Shown: one piece after another, positions 51,681-63,700 of the stretch
Numbering within the stretch: position 1 is the first letter of the stretch
Layout: each line of letters starts with the position of its first letter
From: Apostichopus japonicus
Lineage: Eukaryota; Echinodermata; Holothuroidea; Aspidochirotida; Stichopodidae
DNA length: 64,000 nt
Assembly: GCF_037975245.1 (NCBI RefSeq)
Contig: NC_092566.1
Span: 14,376,501-14,440,500 of the forward strand
Reading direction: 5' to 3'
Translations under genes and position numbers: made by a program
The notes under the pieces: generated by a model
Seen by the model: only the letters and a program-made list of their open reading frames with translations
Database searches by the model: none
Told to the model about the DNA's origin: nothing

Positions 51681-53299
51681 GATTTCGTTAACGTAAGACC
51701 AACAGGAAAATTGGACAAATAGACCCATTAAATTTATACGTTCCTTTTCCAAAACGTAACAACGAGGTATTGATGGGGTAATCTACATGTCAGAGAAACA
51801 AGATAAAAAGAACAATAAGGAAGTATGGCCACACACAAAAGTGAAAGTGTAAAATTAAAGGGAAATTCCCGTTCCTCTTTTGTAGAAGGGGTGGGGGTAA
51901 TTAAAACATCACAGCAATCAATATGACACAATGAAGTTTGATTGATACAAATTTGAGAAAGGAATTAGCACAAATAAGCACTGTTAACGTTTTAATGATG
52001 TGAGACGTAGTGATATTTGTTTTGTCTTGCCTGACGTTAATGCGACTATACCCGAATGAGACGCCAGTGCTTTAAGAAGCATTTCAAAATAGTTAGAAAG
52101 GAAGTTGACTGTGGATCCGATAAAATTCCTTGTTGGGCATTTTATATATTCTTCTATTGATTTAGCACCCATTTACACGATCATTGTTCCAAGAACGTTC
52201 CAAGTGTGATACCCTGTCTGTAGCAAACTGCTTTAACTTCTCCAATTTCAATATATTCAGATGAATGATGATTTAAGATCAAACGAACACGTTCCTTTCT
52301 CAAAGTACATACTGATGATACTGTCATAAAGTGGAAATTGCTAAATAATTTAATTATCCAATTGTTTCAGATTATGAACAATTTAAAGAACTTGATGTGT
52401 TACTTTATTTGAAATATCTCTTCAGCTCCGTTAAGTTACTACCGTAGTGCTGCCTGCTTGGTTGCAAATAAGTTCGTCTGTCTTCTGAAGATTTTGTAAA
52501 ATATCTTAATTTCCAACTGTAATATTTTACTTCGTGAAACGGACCTCACCCACATTACGCTAAATATATTACTGTAGATACTTATTCTATTGGGATCTAC
52601 AGCGACGTCAACGTTATTCGTGACATGCTGAAATAGCTTTAATATGCTGGTTATATTTTGCACATATACTGACTATCATCGATCATACATACTGTTTTAC
52701 GTGTAACATATGACCATATTACCGAACAATCAAAAGCAGTAACAAGTAATACATTGTTTTCTTCCCTATCACATGTTGATAACATTTATAAAATGATGAT
52801 ATACACACACACACACACAAACATATATATATATATATATATACATATATCGTCCCCGTTCTGGCGTAGTGACAAATGTTCAAAATGTGAGTTTTGAGAA
52901 AACGCGCTCTAAAGATTTTCACATTTTGACTTTAGTATAGCGTAATTGAAAAAGGATCTTTTGTACCGAAAGTTGTCAATATTTTAAATATAACAAATAG
53001 AACTTTGAGTTCTCATGTTTGTTGCTGATCGAAAAATTTCTTACAAAGTAGTAATTTTAGTGTAAACATATTCGTCGTAATGTCATGTCATTTTCAGTTA
53101 CTTTTAGACATTCGTCACACATTCGTCACTATGCTAGAACTAAATTTTGAAGTTTCGTCCTGTCACAAACTTGTATTCGTCACTTTTGTGTGTAGTAGCC
53201 ATAGGGTACACCGTGGATGTTCACTGTCACATGGGGAGAGGAAGGGGGGTAGGTGGAATAACCTCACGATAGAAGAAAATAATCGAAGGGGTGGTACAT

Positions 53300-53745
53300 T
53301 GTTCTTATTCATTTTAAAAAGAACGTCCACGGTTTACTTTAATGTATAAAATAGACAAGGAATGGGTTATACGCAGGTATCAACATACGTGTTTTAGTAT
53401 GTTTTTCTTGAGTGGCATGGATGGAGTCGGATATGACGAGGGGAGATGGTATATAGGGCAAGGAGAGCCGGCTATTGAAAGGGTGGTATATTGGTCTTAT
53501 TAATTTTAAAAAGAACGCCCACGTTTTGTTGCAATGTATCAAATAGACAAGTAATTTGTATAGGTCATGGGCGGATGTAAGTGTTTTAGTATGTTTTTCT
53601 TGGGTGAAATGGAGGGTGTCGGATAGAGAGATGTTGAGGTAGGGAGGGCAAGGAGAGGCGGCTGCTGAAAGGGTGATATATTGGTCCTATTAATTTTAAA
53701 AGAACCCCCAACATTTTCTACAATGTATAAAATAGACAAGGTATA
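53300..53745. repeat. Tandem repeat, ~195 bp unit, about 2.3 copies
   Basis: TTAAAAAGAACG(T/C)CCACG followed by AAATAGACAAG, then GTGTTTTAGTATGTTTTTCTTG and a GGCAAGGAGAG block, recurs at about 53313, 53508 and (partial) 53693. Confidence 0.85.
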
Positions 53746-53965
53746 TGATGAAATGTGAACACATGCAGTTGCAAAAATAATACTTCCAGTGGCGTAATCT
53801 GTTAAGTCGGAACTCTTATAAAGCACACAGACTACGGAAAATTGTGTGCAATTCTTCATTTTCAAGTTAGTGTATTACGTGAAATGTCTCTGACAATAGT
53901 TTCTAAGTATCCTTCAAACGCTCTGGGAAGCTTTTCCACTATACTATCCCGGCCTTAAACGGAAT

Positions 53966-54262
53966 GTGAAATTTTCTTACGCTCACAGGCACATTCATAA
54001 TAACCAATCCAACAACTGTGCCATTGTTTAAGTGTTTCCAAGTTGTACTATAGTATGTTGTTCCTTCTTTTTATTTCCTTCCAGTATACATATAAAAATT
54101 TTCTTACGCTCACAGGCACATTCATAATATCCAACCCAACCTCGTGTGAATCCTCAGATTTAAAGAAGGAAACAACTGTGCCATTGTTCAAGTGTTTCCA
54201 AGTTGTAATGTAGTATGTTGTTCCTTCTTTGTATTTCCTTCCAGTATACATATAAAATTTAT
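53966..54262. repeat. Tandem duplication at 53.97-54.26 kb
   Basis: AAATTTTCTTACGCTCACAG ... GTGTTTCCAAGTTGTA ... CCTTCCAGTATACATATAAA occurs twice (about 53969-54096 and 54097-54256). The second copy has about 35 extra bases. Confidence 0.88.
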
Positions 54263-54343
54263 AGAGAGGAGTCATATAATACCTCAACAAGAAGAATAAA
54301 TCATATAAAAGTTGTTTTTTTGAGATGATAGGATACCAAACAG

Positions 54344-56555
54344 CAGGGACGTAGCCAGGGGGGGGGGGAGCAGGGGGAGCGACCGCTCCCCCTTTCAGTG
54401 TCGATTTTTTTTTTAAACTGTCGTTTTTTTTAGCATGGTATTTTTTCAGTGCTCTTTTGATCTTGAATACTCGTCAGCTCCGTTAACTCGATTGTAATCG
54501 TATTAACATTCACGCCTACTGATTCAACTACTTACTTAGTTTGGCAGATGCAATTAGCTAAATTAAGCTTATAGCCAATTACAAGCCTACAGTTGGCCAC
54601 TGCGTTATAAAATACATATTGCCTACCTAACCGCACTCTATGGAATGTCACGAACTGTATGCACAGCAACGTTCGTTCAATGAGTCGTCCTAAGTTGTTG
54701 CACGAACAGCATGTTATGAAGCTAAGCTAGCAATCGTACGTGATACGCACTTCCTATAAATAATTATTACACTGCTAATACACTGCGATAACGATATTTG
54801 TTTTTAGGCCACTGCATATCTGGCTGTATTACAAAATATGAAAGTTTATATTGTCCATCAGTTAAGTTCGTCAAATGTATTAAAGTCCAGACATTGGACA
54901 ATAAACAAGAATCATCCTACTGGAAAACTTGTAAAAGAGCACTATGTTTATCTTTCTGATATATTATGTAAAAGAACATGTAAAAGAATTTAAACAGGAA
55001 AAAAAATCTGCTGATACTGATATCATATGATCAGGGCGTAGCCAGTATGTAGCACGATAGTTTCATTCAACACTCTACCCACCGAAAAAGACTATAGGAT
55101 CCGATCTTGTCAGTTTTTTTAACATGTAGTTAAGAACCCGTTTACGCAGATAATATTTCAGTTGAGAAAACACTTGAGAAATTTGCATCAGATGGCAATC
55201 GTCGGATAGCTCTCGCCTTCTCTTATTAGGCTAACTTAAACATTTACTAGCTACAGTTGTGTCAAAGACATTTCTGGACTATCTTTGTATCTACAAGTAT
55301 CAGAAGTTGAAAAGTAAGACTACTCTGTACATGTACCTTCAAGGGCGGCGGAACCGGGGGGGGGGGGGGCACAGGGGGCAAGTACCCCCCACTTTTCCTC
55401 AGGTTAAAAATGTGCCCTTTTTCTACATAAAACTTGTACTCTTGATCACCTTATTAGGTCAGCGATATTTCAGTAAGAGATCTAATCCTAATTTAGAACT
55501 ATCAGGGGCGTAGCCAGTATGTAGCACTGTAGACCCGGGCCTACACTTTTTTTGGCCAAGTTATCTTTTTTTTATTAAAACACCCATAATTCAAATCCAT
55601 AAGCTTGCTGGACGAGTTTAAGAGTCTAGACAGGAAAAACTATTGAAATGAACGTAGCAAGATTATGGCTAAATTAGGTGACCTATTCTTCTGTCATCTA
55701 GGCTGTTATTCATATCGCGTGCCGTTTCATTCAATTCTCTACCCGCCGAAAAAGACTAGGATACGATCTTGTCAGCTTTTTAACATCTACTTAAGAACCC
55801 GTTTACGCAGATAAAATTTCAGTTGAGAACATTCCACAGTCAAATAAGCCTATCGTTGATTAACAGACTTTATATGTATAGAGCTGCAGCACTTTGTTGC
55901 CTGTTGTTGTCACGATCGGCGTTCCAAGTTCCAAAACAGCCTTTTCGATAAACATTTACCAGCTACAGTTGTATCAAAGACAAATACTGGCTATGGTTGT
56001 ATCAAAGACATTTCTGGCCTATCTTTGTATCTACAAGTATCAGAAGTTGAAAAGTAAGACTACTAAGACGGGGGGGGGGGGGGGGCGTTGATGGAGTGAT
56101 GTGTATATGCAAATAAGATAATACAATAAGATTTATAAAGGGTACTAAATATCAGGCTGCTTCAGTCCAATCGAATTTCTGCAAAGTGCCCTTTGAGGTC
56201 GGTGCCCCCCCCCCCCCCCAGAATAAAAGTGCTTCCGCCACCCTTATGTAACTTGCTAATTTTAATACATTATGTATTATTGAATTACGTACTATTTTAA
56301 CTCGTTTGTTTTTGGGGTTTAAAAGTGATATTGAATGAGGTGTCTCAAGTTAGCAAGAGGCCAGGGAACCAGAATGAACACTAGGGAAGGGCCGTTTCCG
56401 GCCATCTGGGGGGTTTGTAAAACAAAAATTTTACTTGTACGCTCCGCGCCAACCGATGGTGGCGCTCCGCTCAGATAGTCGTGCCTACAACTTTGAAAAT
56501 CCATATCAATCGCAAAAAGTGCTCCCCCCCTTTCCAATTCCTGGCTACGTCGCTG
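54344..56555. mobile_element. hAT-like non-autonomous element with 8 bp target-site duplication
   Basis: The ends are CAGGGACGTAGCCAGG (54344) and, in reverse complement, CAGCGACGTAGCCAGG (56555). They are flanked by the perfect 8 bp direct repeat CCAAACAG (54336-54343 and 56556-56563). An 8 bp duplication and CAG-starting ends are typical of hAT transposons. No transposase is visible. Inside are further copies of GGGCGTAGCCAGTATG (about 55035 and 55506), so it is probably a nest of related elements. Confidence 0.85.
55029..56070. repeat. Internal duplications in the hAT-like element
   Basis: CGTAGCCAGTATGTAGCAC occurs near 55036 and 55508. A ~90 bp block (CTACCCACCGAAAAAGACTA ...) occurs at about 55076-55165 and 55740-55829. 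A block ending TCAGAAGTTGAAAAGTAAG occurs at about 55250-55318 and 55965-56067, the second copy containing its own short tandem repeat. Confidence 0.8.
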
Positions 56556-56649
56556 CCAAACAGTCCAAGAATGACTAATATAAAAGGGGAGAAAATGTCA
56601 AGATGATAGGATATCATATAAAATACATATACTAATACAAAAGTTAATA

Positions 56650-57720
56650 CATAAAACGATATAACAAACAGACTACAACAAACATTCTACGTGCTCGAAT
56701 TGAATGTATAAAGCAGCACGGTAAATAAATGAGTTGCTGTAAACTTACGTTCGGTATTTTGTGGGGATTTCTTAGATTTCTGCTCGATTTGTGCAGGAGA
56801 CTTTTTAGTACAGTATACAAAAGGTTATTCTGATCACTGTAAATCTTATTAGCCATTCTTGTAAACTCAGGTCTTGCAGCAGCATTTACTTTTTCTAAAA
56901 GTATATTGTATTCTAAATTAATATAGCTGATGTGTATTTAAGAAACTACATTCTTCTTTTCTTTGCTTTGTTTTGCAATATAAAATGGTACCAGACAAGC
57001 ACTGTATAGATCATATGTGCCAGGTTGTATAATAGTATTGAAAACATTTTTCTTAGCATTTTGGCTAAAGAAAGACACATCGTAAGCCACACTAGATACT
57101 ATATAATATACTTTTATAATACCTTGATGCTTTTCAAGAAAAGGTCAAACTGTCGTCGCTGTATACTCCCAGTACTCAGTTTTGGAGGTTCTAGCCGCAT
57201 CAGATCCATCAATAGTAATAATACGTTGCGTCCTTGATAGAATGAGACCTTCATGTTTTATGGTTTATTTTCAAAAACGAATTTCCTTAATTTTTTTTTT
57301 GGGGGGGGGGTTACGCAATGAAGTCCTGCGGTCACATGTTGGAACTATGTCATTTACAGAACACTGAAAATTTCATTGGTCAGTTTCAACAGAGCTCTTA
57401 TGAATTGTGCATGATACAGCAGTATCATCGGCATATTTTGTTATAGAAATGTGTGAGTTTGACCTAACTTCATCAGTATATATAGTAAATAATATAGCAT
57501 ATAATGGACCCACCCCAAGGCACACCAACTTTTATTTCCAATATTTCCGATAACCCTTTATCCAACCTTACTTGTCTGGGCCATCCTTGAAGAAATTGTG
57601 TCAGCCAATGAATAAGCCATGTTTCTTTGATAAATCGTAAAGAACCTTCATTAATTGATTTGGCAAGACAGTATTAAACGCACTTGAAAAGTCAAGAAAA
57701 GACCCTTTGTTATAATTCTT
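56650..57720 (-). mobile_element. LINE reverse-transcriptase relic
   Basis: Minus-strand translation gives FLDFSSAFNTVLPNQLMK (about 57710-57655), a GWH..F line, then PLYAILFTIYTDEV, KYADDTAVSC (RT catalytic YADD, about 57440-57410) and KTKEIVLSR-like text. MANKIYSDQNNLLYTVLKSL near 56856 may be its C-terminal part. The LDFSSAFNT and YADD signatures fit CR1/Jockey-type non-LTR elements. Stops and frameshifts are frequent. Confidence 0.7.
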
Positions 57721-59460
57721 TCCTTACAATCTTAATGAGACACAAAATCATGGCTTAATCAAACGTTTGATATGGATATGGATTCTTCGAGTGGCTTGCA
57801 ACTTCCGTTCTGGAACAGCAAGTGCCTTCTTCTTTCTTATGTCAAGCAACCTTTATGGGTTAATAATCCCAATGTATGGAAACCAGGGCTGAGGGTGTAT
57901 CAGTTTGGTGATGTTCATTTGGTTTGTATGTCCATGTTCTGACTTGGTTTATTTTTCCAAAAGGTCTGGTATAACTTCCCCTATGATCCTGAAATTCTTA
58001 GCCTGTGGAAGAAAACATCCAAGGTTCAGTCACATCTGAAGGTTGCTATACAGATTTTCTAGTAATTCGGTCTAAACGCCCCCCCCCCCCTCCTCGTCCT
58101 TTGTAGCAAAGTAACTACTTAAGTATAAACTATGCTAGTACCTTCCAAAGTTTCATATAAAAGTATGTGACCTTCAACTATGTAACTAGGTATTACTTAG
58201 CCAGAAAATGGTAATTTTAAGTTAGGCTAGAGTAATGCTCGTGATGAGCAAAGCCGCCAACAGCTAAGAGAAACCGTACTTCTTTAGGGAGATGTTACAT
58301 TTTAACGTTTATTTATATATGAAATTGAAGACTGGAGGAAGTCTTAAGTGGAAATGAGCTGGCGTTTGCATGTTTTAATTTGTCATTATACTGGTATTTG
58401 TTTATTGAACTGTTTACATTCACATTGAAAAGGAGACAGGACACCAAAAGATTACATTATATCGCCGGGTATCCCCCCCCCAACATCCCAAGTGGCACTA
58501 TGACATTACACATTGGCAAAAAATAGCTCCATGCCACGACTTTTAAAAACCAATTTACTCCCGTACCGTGCAAGATAATGGACTTAGATATTTTAGGGAT
58601 AAGTTCATCACAAGGATCTTGTTGATATAAGTTCATTATGATGGTTTGGGATTCCTTCCCTTCAACCCTTAGGTATGGTTAGGCTAACTATAAGAATGGC
58701 TTAAATTAATTAACCTTGGTCTAGGTATTGTAGTCTTCGCGGTCACAGTTAAAATTTGAGTGATTTATCCATCATTTTTATACGAGTTACACCCATTGTC
58801 ATTCATGTCCGTCAGTGACTTACACCACCTGTTTCCTCATTTACACACAACTCTAATTAAATGTACCGAAGGTCACACTGTTACACCGATTCAGTAGAGA
58901 TAAATAGTCTACTGTATATAGCTACTCGCGCAACAGATACAAGCATAGAATGTACTGCAATCCTAACACTAGGCTACTATTCAGGTATATTATTGTTAAA
59001 CCACACCTCATTCTGTTTTCACGAGTTATGCTATCGTGTATGAAATGCTGTATTAATCAATTAAATGACGAGGTGGATATAATAAAGATATTACCGGCTT
59101 GCCATAATCCTGGTTGTTTTCAAATGGCAGTTAGTTGGTTCTCAAGTCAGTATGACATGGTTGTTATGTTCGGCTTGTTCCAAAGGGTAATATTCGTCGA
59201 TATGCAAAAATGCATGGACCTTAGACAAATAGTGTTACTGAGTGGTTGTAATGATGACTAAAGTATTCGTCAGTATGTAAAAACGAGAGTGGGTCTTAGG
59301 TGGACATTCGTCAAAACTGAGTCAGAAAAAACGAAAAAATAGACAGTTTTAAAACTTCTAACCCGGCTCAACCGATTCTTCACCCTCGAAATAGGTAAGA
59401 ACAATATTTAACTCAATTTCGCCAAAAGTGCACATTCGCCACTACGCGAAAACGGGGACG

Positions 59461-60397
59461 ATATATACACATACCGTATATACGTATATATATATATACA
59501 TAAAATATATTTGGTTCATTTTCCATCTCATTTATTGCTTTATCTTTGGGGTTTTTACCTCGAGATATCAATCAGTTGTCTGAATTGACAATGATACATA
59601 ATATCAAAATCTGAAACCTCAACACCTTCACAAATGAAAATTCAAAGTTTCTAAACTAAAGCATATTAACTTGAACAGTTAATGAAAATTTCCAGAAAAG
59701 GTCGACTACGGAAGTCATTGTTTCGTTTACATAGAATATGACGCTCTTCTTGCAACAGAAAGTGGAACTTATATTGAAACATGGATGCGTCAGTACTTTT
59801 ATTACTTAGTTTCTAGTTGAAAATAAAATAGTTTGCATACAGTATAAAATAGTTTATCTAGTTCTTAATTTCATATAAAAATCAAACTTAACATATTACA
59901 AATTAAGGTCAATGTTGTTTCTAAAACATGTTGCAGAAATTGCTTGCCAAAATATCTGAGTAACTGGACAGGATCAAAAGATGTTAGAGGGCCTCATCCT
60001 CAGAATAACAAAATGTACACACGGGGAGTCTTTTAGTTTAATTTTATGTAAACAAGAGTTGGTACCATTAGTTTTATGAATAAATATTAAATGGCTTTCG
60101 TATCGCTAACAGCAAAAGGAAGCATGAACACATTCACTTCTCAACACTTCTGAACTAAATAAAGTTTTACCCATTTACATTTTAGACTTTTTGAAAATAA
60201 TAACCCTATGTCAACCATATTAAGTCCTTCATTGCAATTTTGGTTCAATTACACCGATCTTTAAATTTTGTGGGACTTAATTGACCAAACAAATTTGTTG
60301 AAAAGAGTATCTAACTATCGAAAAAAAAAATGATGGTCAGGCAAAAAAGGACAATAAATAGACTAGCTGAGAAACTTTATCGATCGGTGTCAGATCT
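59461..60397. other. Gene-free interval
   Basis: AT-rich, no coding signal and no clear repeat. Probably the eroded flank of the LINE fragment that follows. Confidence 0.5.
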
Positions 60398-60742
60398 CTA
60401 GGAAGATAAGGGATTCAGTTTTTTTGTAATACGTGTAAGTTTCGCTAAGTAATTGAACCTTAAAAAGTCTTCTTGATGATGCGTAAATGATATTCCTAGG
60501 TACGTATTAGGACCATCACTTATTCTTAAAAGATGACCTTGTGGGAAATCATAACACTTATCTAGATTAACTGTCAGAATTGACACTTTTGAAAACCTAT
60601 TGAGTACTGCGATAACTTCATGTATCGAGTTTTTGAAACCATCAGTAATCATAACAGTATCATCAACGTAATCAATAATCTTTAAAGTTCGATCACTAAT
60701 TGTAATACCTTGGATTAGCAGATGATCTTTAGGCCAATTCAC
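60398..60742 (-). mobile_element. LINE reverse-transcriptase fragment, L1/Tx1-like
   Basis: A 114-residue open frame reads GITISDRTLKIIDYVDDTV (YVDD in place of YADD), a HEVIAVLNRFSKVS helix, VNLDKC and YLGISFTH. This is the palm/thumb junction of a non-LTR RT. The spacing and the GI.I...KI..Y.DD pattern resemble the L1/Tx1 group. Only this part remains. Confidence 0.75.
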
Positions 60743-61139
60743 TCCCTGGTACTTATTAAGATACTTTTAATTAACGTGTCCTGTATATAAGCTTGAGTTA
60801 AATATCACAGTAATTACATTAATTGATTTTACCCAAACAATGAAAACTGTACAGAATGGTTTGAAAGTAGGTGATTGAACAAATTTATATTTGGCCTAAA
60901 CATGAAACGACGCTGATTTTTTCATTTATCGTCTACCTGGGTACGTAAGTTATTCTCATAATTTTGCTGTTGCCATTCCGTTGAAGGAAAATTGGGAGCC
61001 TACCCCGGAAAGAACATCTCAGGCTCATTTTTAAAATTATTTGAAAAAGAGAAATTACCTCTCACAGACAACAATCTGTAAATTTATCCGAGATTATATA
61101 CAAGGATAATGATTAGCTCTATTTTATTAACAAACTACT

Positions 61140-61780
61140 GTGTTGTATACTCAAATGCTACAATGGAATTGGAGGTAGACAGTTTCGTTCAGTCACCTGT
61201 GAAGTCTCTTAAACCTTTAAAACGGTCTGAGCTTGTACAACTGTGAGAATACTACAAAATTAATGTAAGGAGAGTGTTGATCGAAACTCTGATTGACAAA
61301 CACATTCTTTAAGAAAGTGCTCAACCTCCTTGTCTTGCTCGGGTTAATGCCGACCAAGACATCAGTTAAATCTACTTAAGTTGGAATTTCCAAAGAAAGC
61401 AATGGAGAGGCAACTTGAGGTATGCCTAGAACGTGAAATTTAATTCCAAAGAACTAGATTTAAGGGGACAATCCTCCCCAAGATCGGCATTTGCCAATTT
61501 GAAAAGTTAGCCGATTGCCTAAAGTGGCCTGAAGATCAATGGGCCCTGTTTCTGCAGAATTCATTGACTGAAAAGGCTCAAGAAATTTATGTTCCCTTGT
61601 CAATAGAACAGTCTTCTATCAATGCTGTTGTAAAAAATTTCAGCTAGTTCCTGAAGCCTATATTAGGCAAAATTTCAGGCAGAGTAAGAAACAAGACCAC
61701 CAAACATCTTCTGAATTAGCAAGAGAGAAAGATACTCTTTGATAGGAGGTTTACTTGAAAGGATATTGGTAACGAATTTC
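61140..61780 (+). pseudogene. Gypsy-like retrotransposon gag relic
   Basis: Plus-strand translation in broken frames gives VKSLKPLKRSELVQL, then KLADCLKWPEDQWALFLQNS, LTEKAQEIYVPLSIEQSSI, LVPEAYIRQNFRQSKK and SSELAREKDTL. This order (FEK..A..L.WP...W..LLQ..LTGKAQE.Y..L) is typical of Gypsy gag capsid regions and the related SCAN domain. No protease, RT or LTR was seen nearby. Confidence 0.7.
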
Positions 61781-61947
61781 ATTAGTTAAGGCAACAAGAG
61801 CATGTCGAAGAATTTAAAAAGTGTGAACCCCCCGAAATTAAACACATTTACTCCAATATTTCAAGACAAAGCAAGTAAATATAACAATAGGGACCGTGGA
61901 AACCAGGAAACACTTCACTACGAGTCCCAGCGAAAGAAAACGTATAG

Positions 61948-63700
61948 TCCATCGGGGCAGGCTTCAAAATGTGCTTAAAAAACGACTTTCGTTGAACATA
62001 TTTAGTACCAAGGTTGTTGGTTGGAAGTTGTAGAGGGATGTCCTGGGAACATTTTTCGCGATGTTGGATGATTGGAGAGGTGTTATTTTTCGAGTAAACA
62101 ACAAACAAATGACATCACTCTTATACGGTGTACGACAATTACAACAAAGCAGTTCATTGTGACAGCAACATGAAAATGGCATTTAAATGCATTTGAACTT
62201 ATTAAAATCAAGATGTTTGTGTTAACAGGTATAGAGGGATGTCCTGAGATTATTTTAGGAGTTTTTGGATGCTTGGAGAGATGTTATTTTGCGGGTAAAC
62301 AACAAATTACCTCACTATGAAGTGTGGGCTTAATTAAAAATCAGCAACGACTATTCAAAGCAACATGATAATAGTTTTAAATGTTACTTAACCTATTTAG
62401 AACCAAGGTTTGTTGGTTGGATGTTGTAAAGAAATGTCCTAAGAATACTTGAAGAGTTGTTGGATGCTAAAAGAGGTAATACTTTACGAATAAACATATG
62501 ACGTCATAATCCATCAGGGCAGGCTTCAAAAAGTGCTTAAAAAGCGAGTTTCGTTGCACATATTTAGTACCAAGGTTTGTTGGTAAGAAGTTGTAGAGGG
62601 ATGTCCTGGGATCATTTTTCGCAATGTTGGATATTAGGAGAGGTGTTATTTTTCGAGTAAACAACAAACAAGTGACGTCACTTTTATACGGTGTACGACA
62701 ATTACAACCAAGCAGTTCCTTGTCACAGCAACATGAAAATGGCATTAAATGGTCTTGCACTTATTTGAACTTGGATGGTTTTGTTGACAGCTTTATAGGG
62801 ATGTCCTGAGATTATCTTAGGAGTTTTTGGAAGCTTGGAGAGATGTTATCTTGCGTGTAAACAACAAGTGTGGGCTAAATTAAAAATCAGCAACGACTAT
62901 TCACAGCAACATGATTAAATAGTTTTTCAATGTTACTAAACCTTTTTAGAACCAATGTTTGTTGGTTGGATGTTGTAAAGAAATGTCCTAAGAATACTTG
63001 AAGAGTTGTTGGATGCTAAAAGAGGTAATACTTTACGAGTAAACAATAAACATATGACGTCACTGTTATAGGTTGAACGACAATTAAAACTCAGGAGTTC
63101 CTTGAAACAGCAGGATGGAAACGACATAATTTAAATGTTCTTGCACTTATTTAGAAACAGGATGTGTTGGTTGAAAGTAATGGAGGGATATAAAAATAAT
63201 ATTTAAAGAGTTGTTGGGTGCTAGGAGAGGTGTTATTTTACGAGTAAACAATATACATATGACGTCACTCTTATATACGTTGTAAGATAATGAAAACTGG
63301 AAATGAAAGAGCACTTTCATGTCACAGCAAGATGATAACATAATTTAAATGTTCTTGCACTAACAGTATTTTGGACCAGGTAATGTTGGTTGAAAGCTAT
63401 ATAGGAACGTCTGATGAACATTTTAACAGTTGTTGGGTGCTAAGAGAGGTGTTATGTAAAGAGTAAACAATTAACAAATAACGTCGTTCTTATACGTTGT
63501 ACTGTACGACAATTAAACAGAGCAGTTCCTTGTCACAGCAAAATGATAACATAATTAAATACAGTATTAAGAACCAGGATGTGTTGGCTGAAGTAATAGA
63601 GGAATGTCCGAAGAATATTTTAAGAGTTGTTGGATTCTTAAAGCAGTGTTATTTTTCGAAAACAACAAATTTATGTTGTGTGAAACACAATTTGAATAAA
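61948..63700. repeat. Satellite-like array, ~190 bp monomers with a three-monomer higher-order repeat
   Basis: Nine diverged monomers can be followed by the shared GTAAACAA-type core near 62094, 62295, 62489, 62657, 62857, 63040, 63243, 63463 and 63658 (spacing about 167-220). Monomers 1-3 and 4-6 pair one-to-one, for example CATC.GGGCAGGCTTCAAAA at about 61950 and 62512, giving a higher-order period near 560 bp. Four monomers carry a perfect TGACGTCA. Confidence 0.85.

Larger units (their letters stand above)
49124..52850. other. Interval after gene C exon 4
   Basis: Searched on the plus strand for exons 5-7 of gene C ([18 protein letters not shown]) without success. It contains the hairpin at 49.97 kb, the repeats at 50.7-51.7 kb and the minisatellite. 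No gene is supported. Confidence 0.55.
52851..59460. mobile_element. 6.6 kb region bounded by ~30 bp terminal inverted repeats
   Basis: The left edge reads CGTCCCCGTTCTGGCGTAG followed by TGACAAATGT. The reverse complement of the right edge reads CGTCCCCGTTTTCGCGTAG followed by TGGCGAATGT. Both sides abut (TA)n-like sequence. ATTCGTC occurs four times within 53070-53181 and three times within 59192-59312, plus a variant at 59434. No transposase is recognised. The interior holds tandem duplications, the hAT-like element and a LINE relic. Most likely an old DNA transposon; the superfamily is unknown. Confidence 0.6.

Noticed and set aside
61140..63700. Complete LTR retrotransposon with the satellite as LTRs
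   Set aside because: Only a gag relic is visible. The downstream repeats are short tandem monomers, not a pair of LTRs, and no pol domain was found.
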